Under the pieces are notes generated by a model, which ran no database searches, was not told the DNA's origin, and saw nothing but the letters and a program-made list of their open reading frames with translations. DNA of 64,000 nucleotides from Manihot esculenta (Eukaryota; Streptophyta; Magnoliopsida; Malpighiales; Euphorbiaceae): NCBI RefSeq assembly GCF_001659605.2, contig NC_035164.2:23416500-23480499 (forward strand), given 5' to 3'. This document shows positions 11,411-22,593 of this stretch, one piece after another (positions within the stretch are counted from its first letter, which is position 1; the number at the start of each line of letters is the position of its first letter). The position numbers and the translations under genes were made by a program.

Positions 11411-12623
11411 TTGTATGAGATGGCAAATGCTACAAACCCTACTGCTGCAAATGTAACGCTTAATCCAGAGCTTGAATCAGCATTAACACTGTCAAATTCA
11501 GATAATCCTGGCATAAAACTGGTTAGTAATCCTCTCACTGGTCTAAACTACTTGTCTTGGATTAGATCCATGATAATTGCCTTAAGAGCCAAAGATAAGC
11601 TTGGATTTGTTACAGGCAAGATATCTAAACCTAATTCTGATGCTCCTGAATATAAGAAATGGATAACAGTAGATTCTATGATCATTTCATGGATTTTAAA
11701 CTCAATTTCTAAAGATCTATCAGATGGATTTCTGTATGCACCATCTGCTCATGATCTATGGAATGACATAGCTGAGAGATTTGGGGAAAGTAATGGTCCT
11801 TTATTTTTCCAAATCAAGAAAGAATTGGCTAATATAAGCCAAGGATCTATGACTCTTGCTGCTTATTATAACAAATTGAAAAGATGTTGGGATGAATTGT
11901 CAGTACTTTGTCCCTTGCCACCATGTGCTTGCGGTGCAGCTAAGGAATTAACTACTTTTGAAGAAAGGGAGAGATTGATACAGTTTCTCATGGGCCTGAA
12001 TCATCAATATGAGCATGTGTCTAATCAGATTTTGTTGCTTGATCCATTACCTTCTGCAAGTAAGGCATATGGAATGGTACAAAATGTAGAAAAACAGAAA
12101 GAAATTCAAGTAACATTTCCTGAATCTTCTGACATCACAACTGTTATGGCTGCTCAGAGATTCAACAACTCTAGAAGGCAATCTTCAGGTGACAGTAAGT
12201 TTAATTCTAAGAACAAAGCGGAAAGGTACTGTGATTTTTGTCAAACCTCTAGACACTTGAAGGAGAAATGCTTTAAACTCCATCGCTATCCAGAATGGTT
12301 TTCTGACTTCATGAAGCAGAAATATGGAGCAAAATCCAACAATACAGTGGCCTTTAATACCATAGCTGAATCTCCTTTGGATACTGAAACTACTAATGCT
12401 CCTCATACTGTCACTGACAATATGACAGATAGTATCTCCAGAATAGTGCAATTTGAGATATCAAAGGCTCTTAAAGGGAAATCTATCCAGTCAAGTGTTG
12501 AGGAGGTTTCCACTGCACATCATGCTTCAAGCTTTGCAGGTATTGCTTCTGTTAATTGCTCTAGCAACTTTAAATGTATGGATAAAGGAACCTGGATTGT
12601 TGACTCAGATGCCACAGACCATA
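11411..12623 (+). pseudogene. copia Gag-Pol, N-terminal part (Gag, start of protease)
   Basis: Opens at ATG 11417 (an in-frame ATG at 11411 is equally possible). Copia Gag signature NPLTGLNYLSWIRSM lies near residue 42 and YYNKLKRCWDEL near residue 156. The zinc knuckle CDFCQTSRHLKEKC (CX2CX4HX4C) is near residue 275. The frame ends in WIVDSDATDH, the retropepsin active site, where the usual Asp-Ser-Gly reads Asp-Ser-Asp, a change expected to disable the protease. The gypsy element is inserted just after this motif and the frame resumes at 22594. Broken by insertion. Confidence 0.92.
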
Positions 12624-14913
12624 TGTAACGACCCGGAAATCCGACCCGTTACCGGCGCTAGGATCCAGATCGGCTTAAGGCCGCCGGGACCCGTAGCAAG
12701 CCTACATACCTCCTGTAAACCTGTGGAATCCCATACATAACAACATATACATGATCTGTAAAAATTTTTCTTTTCTCTTATCCAAGCAAAACCTGTGCAT
12801 GCACAAAAAACATACATAAACCCCACACTGGAGTCCTCATCAAATACTCCAATGGGGTATCATCATCATACATATCAGCTTGGATAATCATGGTCATTAA
12901 CATTATTACTCATTAAACACTCTGTACATAATGGGGATTCACACACCTCTAGGTCAAACACTACTATAATCCTCAATACATCATCAAATCATTCATTACA
13001 TTACATGGTCATAATTACTCATTACATCATATTCATGTCCACTACTATCTATTACAACATACATGACTTGACTTCACTCTAGCCGACTTCTTGATCTATC
13101 CTGTACCTGCAACTCTGGGGATAAAGGGAGTGGGGTGAGCTACTAGAGCCCAGTGAGCAGAAACTAAAAACATTTGTTTTAATTCCTCCATTTTTAGGTA
13201 TATTATTATTCATTTTATTATTATTATTATCATTAACTTTTTCTTTCTTTTTCTTATTCATGCTTTCATGTATGCGCCATAACACAAACATTTCACAACA
13301 AGGATGAACTTGTCACCATTTAGCCCCTATCTTTCTTACTTATACATGCCGGGGGCGTAGAGCCGTAGCAGGCACACCCGGACTTCCATAATCTGTCATA
13401 GTGCCAGGGGCGTAGAGCCGTAGCAGGCACACCTGGACTCACATAGGCTATCATGACATACAAGGGCTAATGGATCATTCAACATTCATCCACATCAACA
13501 ACAAAGTATGCAATGCAACATATTCATGAATTCTAATGTAAACAACCTAATATATCTCATGGCATAATGATGCATGGGCAATGCTTTATGATTCATTCAT
13601 TTATTCATTTACTTTAAAGCTTAAGGGGTTGTTCCACTCACAGGTAACTGAAGCTTTAACAACGAACTCTGAACGACTATCTCACAACCTGGGGTCTCGG
13701 TTCCTCGGGTCCGAACCTACACAGGTGGACTCAAATGAGGCACCAACATACATGAACATGACTCTAAAATACTCCCCAAAGACCCCCTAAAACATCCTGA
13801 AAACATCACATGAAAACATGCAAGAAATGGCTGAACAGGGCACTTTCGGCGGCACCTTCGGCGGCCGAAAGTCCTGGACAGAGACGAAACTCAGGTAGGT
13901 TCGGCGGCACCTTCGGCGGCCGAAAGTGCCAGACAGAGACGAAAGTCTCTTTTCGGGGGCAACTTCGGCAGCCGAAAGGCCTGCCTCCCCAGCCATGTTC
14001 GGCGGCCGAAAGTACCTTCGGCTGCCGAACCTGGTTTCTGCCAAAGGGCAGAAACTTGGCTCCCTTAGCACATTTCGCCTCCAAACCTTCCAAACATGCA
14101 TATTGTTCAACCAAAGCATGCATACAAGTTCCTAGGGGCCTCAAACATGTATATACCCCATCTACAACACTTCAATCACACACAATCAAGCTACATTGTT
14201 CAAAAAAATCATCAAAAAAACCCATAGGTTTAACATATACCCTAACATGCATTCTACCCCTTAAAACTTCATAAAACTTGTTTAAATCATACATTGAGCT
14301 TAAGATCGGCCCTTACCTCTTGAAGATCGAGGGTTGAGGAGATCTAAACTTGGAGATGGGAGAAGTTCCAACTTTTGGTCTCCAAGCTCCAAAACTCGTT
14401 CTAAGCTCCAAGATCTTCAAAAACAAAGTTATAAACTTGTAAAGATCAGGGAAAAAGGAAGAAAAACTCAAGATTGGGGAAGGATAGCGGAATGCTCACC
14501 TTGGCCGAAATGGGGAGAAAAAGCTCGCCCATTTTCGGCTAAGGGACCCTTTTATAGTGGCTGGCCAGACCACGTTCGGGGGCCGAATGTGCCTCCGCAT
14601 CCATGCAAATGTTCGGCGGCCGAACATGAGGTTCGGCGGCCGAACCTTGACTTCCCTCACTTATGCTTTCGGGGGCCTAACGTACCTCCAAAACGCATGC
14701 ATGTTCGGCGGCCGAACTTCGAAGTTCGGCGGCCGAACCTGGGTTTTCCTCCAAGGATTTTCATGCAAAAACTCATTTAATTTCTTACTTAAAAGCATGA
14801 AATACATGAAAACATTTCATAAAATCATAGTTTTACCCTTCTAGAGGTTTCCGACATTCGAGGTCCCACCGGACGGTAGGGATTCCGATACCGGAGTCTA
14901 GCCGGGTATTACA
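12624..14913 (-). repeat. Tekay-type 3' LTR
   Basis: 2290 bp, TGTAACGACCCGG to GGGTATTACA on the plus strand. TATA box TATAAAAGGG on the minus strand near 14546-14557. Two clusters of TTCGGCGGCCGAA-like palindromes (13845-14035 and 14570-14745) and a short tandem duplication containing GGCGTAGAGCCGTAGCAGGC at about 13353 and 13410. Confidence 0.95.
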
Positions 14914-14928
14914 TTCTCCCCCCCTTAA
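14914..14928 (-). other. Tekay polypurine tract
   Basis: On the minus strand AAGGGGGGGAGAA directly precedes the 3' LTR. It is the expected plus-strand primer for reverse transcription. About 115 bp separate it from the Gag-Pol stop codon. Confidence 0.9.
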
Positions 14929-15043
14929 GAACATTCGTCCCCGAATGTTCCTCAACTAACATACAAGGCATGGCATCAACATGGCATAAACATAACATAC
15001 AGCATAGCATACATACAGACACTCAAAACAATTAACACTCACC

Positions 15044-18000
15044 TCAAAACAGATGGGGGTATTGCTGGAGCATAGACTCCCGGGTCTCCCAGGTGCATTC
15101 CTCTAAGTTGTGGTGGTTCCAAAGGACCTTTACCATCGGGATTTCCTTGTTCCTCAGCTTTCTGATCTGGGTGTCAAGAATCCGCACTGGCTGCTCTACA
15201 TAGGTGAGATCCTCTTGGATCTCTACATCAGGCTCACTAAGAACCTTGCTCGGATCTGACACGTACTTCCGTAACAGAGAAACATGGAAAACCGGATGGA
15301 TTCTCTCCATCGAAGCAGGCAAGTCTAGCTTGTACGACACATTACCGACCCTCTGAAGTACCTCGAAAGGACCGATGTACCGTGGAGCTAACTTACCCTT
15401 CTTCCCGAACCGAACCACTCCTTTCATAGGAGACACCTTGAGCAAAACCAAATCCCCCTCCTGAAACTCTAGTTGTCTTCTGCGGATATCTGCATAACTC
15501 TTCTGCCGACTAGCGGCAGTCTTGATCCTCTCTCTGATTATGGGTACTACCCTGCTGGTAAGCTCTACTAACTCCGGACCCGCAAGAGTCCTCTCTCCTA
15601 CTTCCTCCCAGCAGATAGGTGATCTGCACTTCCTCCCATACAAAGCTTCATATGGAGCCATCCCTATGCTAGCATGATAGCTGTTATTGTAGGCAAACTC
15701 CACCAAAGGTAGATGCTGCCTCCAAGAACCACCAAAATCTAGCACACACATTCTGAGCATATCCTCTATTGTTTGGATGGTCCTCTCTGACTGTCCGTCT
15801 GTCTGTGGGTGGAAGGCAGTACTGAAGTCTAATCTGGTACCCATAGCGTTCTGCAGACTCCGCCAAAACCTGGAGGTGAACTGGGGCCCTCTATCTGACA
15901 CTATAGATACCGGGACCCCATGCAGTCTGACAATCTCATCTACGTACACCTGCGCCAACTTGTCCACAGAGTAACCACTCCTGACAGGGATGAAGTGAGC
16001 AGATTTGGTGAGTCTGTCCACAATCACCCATATGGAGTCCAATCTGTTGGACGTCGCCGGTAACCCCACTACGAAGTCCATAGCTATATTCTCCCATTTC
16101 CACTCTGGAATCGGTAGTGGGTTCAACATTCCAGCCGGCTTCTGATGCTCTAGTTTCACCCTCTGACACACATCGCAGGCTGACACGAACAGTGCCACGT
16201 CCTTCTTCATAGCTGGCCACCAATACACTCTCTTCAGATCCTGATACATCTTGGTGGCCCCAGGGTGAACACTATACCTGGTATTATGGGCTTCCCCCAT
16301 AATATCTCCCTTCAGACCAATGTCATCTGGCACACATAATCTGTTCCCGTAGCGGAGGATCCCCTTATCATCAAACTTGAACTCATTACTCTGGCCTGAC
16401 TGAACCGTTCTGGCTATCCTGACCAACTCTGGGTCCTCATGCTGTTTCTGAGCTACCTGCTCCAGAAACACGGGTGTCACTCTCATCTGAGCCACTAAGG
16501 CACCTGTGCCAGACAACTCCAACTGTAATCCCTCACTCATAAGTCTGTGGAACTCCTTCACCACCGGCCTCCTCTCTGCTGAAATGTGGGATAGACTGCC
16601 GAGTGATTTCCGGCTTAGGGCGTCTGCCACAACATTCGCCTTACCCGGATGGTACTGAATCTTGCAATCATAGTCACTCAACAGCTCTACCCATCTCCTC
16701 TGCCTCAAATTCAAATCTCTCTGACTCAAGATGTGCTGCAGGCTCTTATGATCTGTGAAGATCTCACATTTTACCCCATAGAGGTAATGCCTCCACATCT
16801 TGAGTGCAAAGATGACTGCTGCCATCTCAAGATCGTGTGTGGGGTAATTCAGCTCATGCTTCTTCAGCTGCCTAGAAGCATAAGCGATCACCCTCTCATT
16901 TTGCATTAGCACACAACCCAGTCCCACACGGGACGCATCACAATATACTGAGAAGTCATCATCACTTTTTGGCAGAGCTAACACCGGTGCTGAAGTCAAC
17001 CTCCTCTTAAGCTCCTCAAAGCTTTCCTCACACTGATCGGTCCATATGAACTTCTGATTCTTCTTTGTCAATTTGGTCATAGGAGCAGCAATCTTTGAGA
17101 AGTCCTGAACGAACCTCCTGTAGTAACCTGCTAAACCCAGAAAACTCTTGATCTCGGTCACTGTGGTGGGTCTAGGCCAGTTAGCTACAGCCTCTACCTT
17201 CTTGGGGTCTACTTCAATACCCTGTTCCGACACAATGTGCCCCAAGAATGAAATGCTCCTAAGCCAAAACTCACACTTGGAGAACTTGGCATACAAGCCA
17301 TGCTCTCTCAAGGTCTGCAAAACTGTCCTCAGGTGATGGGCATGCTCCTCTGCATTCCTGGAATACACTAAGATATCATCTATGAAGACAATAACGAAGT
17401 GATCCAGATACTGACTGAATACTCTGTTCATGAGGTCCATGAATGCTGCAGGGGCGTTGGTCAACCCAAACGGCATCACAAGGAACTCATAGTGCCCATA
17501 CCTGGTCCTGAAAGCTGTCTTCGGTACATCTTCATTCCTTATCCTCAACTGATGGTACCCTGATCTCAGATCTATTTTGGAGAAACAACCTGCTCCTGCT
17601 AGCTGGTCGAATAGATCGTCGATCCTCGGCAAAGGGTACTTGTTCTTGGTAGTGACCTTGTTCAACTGTCTGTAGTCGATACAAAGTCTGAGGGATCCAT
17701 CCTTCTTCCTCACAAACAAAACCGGAGCACCCCAAGGTGAAGTACTCGGTCGGATGAAACCCTTATCTACCAGCTCTTGCAACTGTTCCTTCAGTTCCTT
17801 CAATTCAGCTGGTGCCATCCTGTAGGGAGGGATAGAGATCGGTCTGGTACCAGGCATTAATTCAATCTCGAACTCTATCTCCCTAGCAGGTGGTAACCCT
17901 GGCAGCTCGTCTGGGAAAACATCTAAGAACTCACTCACCACAGGCACTGAGGCGGGCTCTCTGACATGACTATCTGACTCCCTCACATGAGCTAGAAACC

Positions 18001-20098
18001 CCTGACATCCCCTCCTAAGCAACCTACGAGCCTGAAGAGCTGAGATCAGACCTCTAGGTGTACCCCTCTTGTCTCCTCTGAAGACGACCTCTGACCCATC
18101 CTGATCTCTGAATCTGACTACCTTGTCTCTACAGTCCAAGGTAGCACCATGGGTCGATAACCAATCCATCCCTAGAATGACGTCAAAATCTGTCAAATCT
18201 AGAACCACAAGGTCGGCGGAAAGGCATCTTCCCTCTATGAAAACTGGACTACATTGGCAGACTGCCTCTGCCACTGACGGGTCACACTTGGGTCCACTGA
18301 CCCATAGGGGACACTCTAACCCAGAGACCATCAATCCTACCCTCTCCACGACTCTCGGAGCAACAAAAGAATGAGATGCACCCGGGTCCATTAAGGCATA
18401 CACATCAGAACAACCAATGATGAGATTACCTGCCACCACGGTGTTGGATGTGCTGGCCTCCTGCTGAGTCATAGTGAAGATCCGTGCCGGAGCTGATGGA
18501 CCTTCACCTCTGTATCCTGCTGATGAAGAGGCTGACCCTCTCCCTCTGCCTCTGCCACTGGCCTGTGTTGCGGCTGGAGCTACTGGCTGCACCACACTGC
18601 CGGAGGTGGTCTGCTGAGACGGTGCTGCAAAGGCTGCTCTAGGACAATCTCGAGCCAAATGACCCGCTTGTCCGCACCTGAAACATGTGTTTGTCCCTGC
18701 CAGACATACTCCCTTGTGTGGTCTCCCACATCTCATACATGCTGTAACCTCTGCGCCAGAGCTTGAGCCACTGCCTAAACCCAGACCTGACTTGATCTTG
18801 TTCCAGAACTTATTCTTCTTAGATTTTCTGTGGCCTCTGTCCCACTTCTTACTGCCTGCAACTGCTGCACTCAGAGAAGAAGAGTCTAACCTTTCCCCAC
18901 CTGGGGTCTTGGAACCAGAAGACTGTGCCACTGACTGTTTTACCTTCCCCTCAACGATAGCACTAGCCTCCATTCTCCTAGCCATATCCACTATGGCATG
19001 GAAACTCTCCCTCTCTGCTGACTGTACCAAAGAGGAATACCTGGAGTGCAGCCTCATAATATATCTCCTTGACTTCTTTTGATCTGTGTCCAAATTCAGC
19101 CCAGCATATGGCAACAACTCCAGGAACCTGTCTGTGTACTCGTCTACACTCATGTCATCAGTTTGCCTCAACTGCTCGAATTCTATCATCTTCAATTCCC
19201 TTGAACTATCAGGGAAAGCCCATCCTGCAAACTCGTTTGCAAACTCTTCCCAATTCATGCTGTCCACTCTCGGGTTCACATAATTCTTGAACCATTCCCG
19301 TGCCTTCTTGCACTTAAACGTGAACCCGGCCATCTGAATGGCTCTACTGTCGTCAGCCCCTATCTCATCTGTAATTGCCTTGACCCGCTCCAAGTACACG
19401 AACGGATCATCACCGGTTTCAAACTGGGGAGCACCCAGCTTCATATAATCGGTCATCTTGACCTTGCTCCCTCCAGATGAGGTAGGTTTGGGTACTTGTG
19501 TTTCCGGGACAGTAGGTACTGGTGGTGGTGGAGGTACAACATCCCCTGGGGTAGGGTTTGCTGTACTGGTATAGGGAGGTGGAGGTGGGTACATGGGGTA
19601 CTGAGAGTATGGTGGGTAGTAAGGTGGGTATGGCATATGTGGAGGATAAGGGCTAAAACTGGGGTAATCCGATGTACCTCCCATCGAATACCCTGGATGG
19701 TGTGAATAGGGTGGGTAGTGATGTGGCTGGACATAACTCGAGGCCTGAGTGCCTCCTTCTAATTCTCCCATGCCCTCTTCCGGCATGCTCACACCGAGAC
19801 TGCCATCCCTCCTCTGATCTACTTCCATATCCTCAGACATTCCTCCCTGCACTGTTCCCCTTACTGATCTGCTTCTACCCAGATCCAAAGACCTTCTAGG
19901 GTCTCTAGCTACTCTGTCTCTGTTGGACCTACTGGACATTGCCCTTGGCAAAGCTGAAGGACGGGCATCAGCGCCCTCGTCCTGAGGTGGCACTCCAGTC
20001 AATCGTGCAGATCGACGAGTTCCTCTCATTCTATCTTCTGAAAAACAACACATAGCACAAGCAATCATTAGCATCATATGGTTCATGTGGAAACACAT
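15044..20098 (-). CDS. Ty3/gypsy Gag-Pol polyprotein, Tekay/Del chromovirus
   Basis: 1684 residues in one unbroken frame. It encodes the particle protein and the enzymes for reverse transcription and integration. Order: a Pro/Tyr-rich N-terminal region (about 120-200); Gag domain (about 220-370); CX2CX4HX4C knuckle (472-485) after a partial one (454-465); retropepsin at D571-P-G-A, where Ser or Thr is more usual in the middle. Then reverse transcriptase (about 755-940, D843 and FIDD 905-908); RNase H (D1054, E1091, D1116); integrase with H1271, H1278, C1308, C1311 and D1341, D1402, E1438 (35 residues between the last two). A chromodomain-like tail covers about 1633-1684 (EECTWE near 1666). 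The tail places it among chromoviruses. The first ATG is taken, but Met24 ([10 protein letters not shown]) is equally plausible. There is no frameshift between Gag and Pol, so the protease presumably separates them. Confidence 0.96.
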   Translation of the reverse strand: MCFHMNHMMLMIACAMCCFSEDRMRGTRRSARLTGVPPQDEGADARPSALPRAMSSRSNRDRVARDPRRSLDLGRSRSVRGTVQGGMSEDMEVDQRRDGSLGVSMPEEGMGELEGGTQASSYVQPHHYPPYSHHPGYSMGGTSDYPSFSPYPPHMPYPPYYPPYSQYPMYPPPPPYTSTANPTPGDVVPPPPPVPTVPETQVPKPTSSGGSKVKMTDYMKLGAPQFETGDDPFVYLERVKAITDEIGADDSRAIQMAGFTFKCKKAREWFKNYVNPRVDSMNWEEFANEFAGWAFPDSSRELKMIEFEQLRQTDDMSVDEYTDRFLELLPYAGLNLDTDQKKSRRYIMRLHSRYSSLVQSAERESFHAIVDMARRMEASAIVEGKVKQSVAQSSGSKTPGGERLDSSSLSAAVAGSKKWDRGHRKSKKNKFWNKIKSGLGLGSGSSSGAEVTACMRCGRPHKGVCLAGTNTCFRCGQAGHLARDCPRAAFAAPSQQTTSGSVVQPVAPAATQASGRGRGRGSASSSAGYRGEGPSAPARIFTMTQQEASTSNTVVAGNLIIGCSDVYALMDPGASHSFVAPRVVERVGLMVSGLECPLWVSGPKCDPSVAEAVCQCSPVFIEGRCLSADLVVLDLTDFDVILGMDWLSTHGATLDCRDKVVRFRDQDGSEVVFRGDKRGTPRGLISALQARRLLRRGCQGFLAHVRESDSHVREPASVPVVSEFLDVFPDELPGLPPAREIEFEIELMPGTRPISIPPYRMAPAELKELKEQLQELVDKGFIRPSTSPWGAPVLFVRKKDGSLRLCIDYRQLNKVTTKNKYPLPRIDDLFDQLAGAGCFSKIDLRSGYHQLRIRNEDVPKTAFRTRYGHYEFLVMPFGLTNAPAAFMDLMNRVFSQYLDHFVIVFIDDILVYSRNAEEHAHHLRTVLQTLREHGLYAKFSKCEFWLRSISFLGHIVSEQGIEVDPKKVEAVANWPRPTTVTEIKSFLGLAGYYRRFVQDFSKIAAPMTKLTKKNQKFIWTDQCEESFEELKRRLTSAPVLALPKSDDDFSVYCDASRVGLGCVLMQNERVIAYASRQLKKHELNYPTHDLEMAAVIFALKMWRHYLYGVKCEIFTDHKSLQHILSQRDLNLRQRRWVELLSDYDCKIQYHPGKANVVADALSRKSLGSLSHISAERRPVVKEFHRLMSEGLQLELSGTGALVAQMRVTPVFLEQVAQKQHEDPELVRIARTVQSGQSNEFKFDDKGILRYGNRLCVPDDIGLKGDIMGEAHNTRYSVHPGATKMYQDLKRVYWWPAMKKDVALFVSACDVCQRVKLEHQKPAGMLNPLPIPEWKWENIAMDFVVGLPATSNRLDSIWVIVDRLTKSAHFIPVRSGYSVDKLAQVYVDEIVRLHGVPVSIVSDRGPQFTSRFWRSLQNAMGTRLDFSTAFHPQTDGQSERTIQTIEDMLRMCVLDFGGSWRQHLPLVEFAYNNSYHASIGMAPYEALYGRKCRSPICWEEVGERTLAGPELVELTSRVVPIIRERIKTAASRQKSYADIRRRQLEFQEGDLVLLKVSPMKGVVRFGKKGKLAPRYIGPFEVLQRVGNVSYKLDLPASMERIHPVFHVSLLRKYVSDPSKVLSEPDVEIQEDLTYVEQPVRILDTQIRKLRNKEIPMVKVLWNHHNLEECTWETRESMLQQYPHLF

Positions 20099-20284
20099 GA
20101 ACCCTCATCACATACATAGCATCACATCATAGCATTTATGCACATGCATATCATCATGGCATATCATATCATCATATAGACAGGACTCTACATCCTATCC
20201 TAGTGGACATGATTTTCCTAGTGTGCTTGACCTTCTAGAACATCTATGAGCCCGACACTCTAGGTCCGATCATATGAACCTAGG

Positions 20285-20296
20285 GCTCTGATACCA
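20285..20296 (-). other. Tekay primer binding site (initiator Met tRNA)
   Basis: The minus strand reads TGGTATCAGAGC three bases after the 5' LTR end, complementary to initiator Met tRNA. A leader of about 190 bp follows to the first Gag ATG. Confidence 0.93.
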
Positions 20297-20299
20297 CTC

Positions 20300-22589
20300 T
20301 GTAACGACCCGGAAATCCGACCCGTTACCGGCGCTAGGATCCAGATCGGCTTAAGGCCGCCGGGACCCGTAGCAAGCCTACATACCTCCTGTAAACCTGT
20401 GGAATCCCATACATAACAACATATACATGATCTGTAAAAATTTTTCTTTTCTCTTATCCAAGCAAAACCTGTGCATGCACAAAAAACATACATAAACCCC
20501 ACACTGGAGTCCTCATCAAATACTCCAATGGGGTATCATCATCATACATATCAGCTTGGATAATCATGGTCATTAACATTATTACTCATTAAACACTCTG
20601 TACATAATGGGGATTCACACACCTCTAGGTCAAACACTACTATAATCCTCAATACATCATCAAATCATTCATTACATTACATGGTCATAATTACTCATTA
20701 CATCATATTCATGTCCACTACTATCTATTACAACATACATGACTTGACTTCACTCTAGCCGACTTCTTGATCTATCCTGTATCTGCAACTCTGGGGATAA
20801 AGGGAGTGGGGTGAGCTACTAGAGCCCAGTGAGCAGAAACTAAAAACATTTGTTTTAATTCCTCCATTTTTAGGTATATTATTATTCATTTTATTATTAT
20901 TATTATCATTAACTTTTTCTTTCTTTTTCTTATTCATGCTTTCATGTATGCGCCATAACACAAACATTTCACAACAAGGATGAACTTGTCACCATTTAGC
21001 CCCTATCTTTCTTACTTATACATGCCAGGGGCGTAGAGCCGTAGCAGGCACACCCGGACTTCCATAATCTGTCATAGTGCCAGGGGCGTAGAGCCGTAGC
21101 AGGCACACCTGGACTCACATAGGCTATCATGACATACAAGGGCTAATGGATCATTCAACATTCATCCACATCAACAACAAAGTATGCAATGCAACATATT
21201 CGTGAATTCTAATGTAAACAACCTAATATATCTCATGGCATAATGATGCATGGGCAATGCTTTATGATTCATTCATTTATTCATTTACTTTAAAGCTTAA
21301 GGGGTTGTTCCACTCACAGGTAACTGAAGCTTTAACAACGAACTCTGAACGACTATCTCACAACCTGGGGTCTCGGTTCCTCGGGTCCGAACCTACACAG
21401 GTGGACTCAAATGAGGCACCAACATACATGAACATGACTCTAAAATACTCCCCAAAGACCCCCTAAAACATCCTGAAAACATCACATGAAAACATGCAAG
21501 AAATGGCTGAACAGGGCACTTTCGGCGGCACCTTCGGCGGCCGAAAGTCCTGGACAGAGACGAAACTCAGGTAGGTTCGGCGGCACCTTCGGCGGCCGAA
21601 AGTGCCAGACAGAGACGAAAGTCTCTTTTCGGGGGCAACTTCGGCAGCCGAAAGGCCTGCCTCCCCAGCCATGTTCGGCGGCCGAAAGTACCTTCGGCTG
21701 CCGAACCTGGTTTCTGCCAAAGGGCAGAAACTTGGCTCCCTTAGCACATTTCGCCTCCAAACCTTCCAAACATGCATATTGTTCAACCAAAGCATGCATA
21801 CAAGTTCCTAGGGGCCTCAAACATGTATATACCCCATCTACAACACTTCAATCACACACAATCAAGCTACATTGTTCAAAAAAATCATCAAAAAAACCCA
21901 TAGGTTTAACATATACCCTAACATGCATTCTACCCCTTAAAACTTCATAAAACTTGTTTAAATCATACATTGAGCTTAAGATCGGCCCTTACCTCTTGAA
22001 GATCGAGGGTTGAGGAGATCTAAACTTGGAGATGGGAGAAGTTCCAACTTTTGGTCTCCAAGCTCCAAAACTCGTTCTAAGCTCCAAGATCTTCAAAAAC
22101 AAAGTTATAAACTTGTAAAGATCAGGGAAAAAGGAAGAAAAACTCAAGATTGGGGAAGGATAGCGGAATGCTCACCTTGGCCGAAATGGGGAGAAAAAGC
22201 TCGCCCATTTTCGACTAAGGGACCTTTTTATAGTGGCTGGCCAGACCACGTTCGGGGGCCGAATGTGCCTCCGCATCCATGCAAATGTTCAGCGGCCGAA
22301 CATGAGGTTCGGCGGCCGAACCTTGACTTCCCTCACTTATGCTTTCGAGGGCCTAACGTACCTCCAAAACGCATGCATGTTCGGCGGCCGAACTTCGAAG
22401 TTCGGCGGCCGAACCTGGGTTTTCCTCCAAGGATTTTCATGCAAAAACTCATTTAATTTCTTACTTAAAAGCATGAAATACATGAAAACATTTCATAAAA
22501 TCATAGTTTTACCCTTCTAGAGGTTTCCGACATCCGAGGTCCCACCGGACGGTAGGGATTCCGATACCGGAGTCTAGCCGGGTATTACA
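20300..22589 (-). repeat. Tekay-type 5' LTR (promoter LTR)
   Basis: 2290 bp, same length as the 3' LTR. Differences I see, left/right: 13106/20782 C/T, 13351/21027 G/A, 13526/21202 A/G, 14538/22214 G/A, 14549/22225 C/T, 14615/22291 G/A, 14672/22348 G/A and 14858/22534 T/C. The minus-strand TATA box is at about 22223-22233. Two of the changes (22291, 22348) fall inside the TTCGGCGGCC palindromes and a third (22214) in a half motif, as expected from deamination of methylated cytosine. Confidence 0.95.
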
Positions 22590-22593
22590 CCAT

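Larger units (their letters stand above)
12624..22589 (-). mobile_element. Full-length Tekay/Del-type Ty3/gypsy chromovirus
   Basis: A 9966-bp element inserted into the copia protease region, flanked by CCATA at 12619-12623 and 22590-22594. In transcription order (right to left) it has the 5' LTR 20300-22589, initiator-Met primer site, one long Gag-Pol frame, polypurine tract and 3' LTR 12624-14913. The LTRs are both 2290 bp, and I find eight differences with no indels, about 0.35 percent, all transitions. With an assumed rate of 1.3e-8 per site per year this is of the order of 0.1-0.2 million years. Every part needed for retrotransposition appears intact, so it may still be mobile. Confidence 0.96.

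Noticed and set aside
15684..19899. Many short frames on both strands across the Tekay Gag-Pol
   Set aside because: Shadows of the 1684-residue polyprotein in other frames.
12624..22589. Integrated plant pararetrovirus
   Set aside because: LTRs, target duplication, integrase and chromodomain-like tail identify a Ty3/gypsy chromovirus; no movement protein is present.
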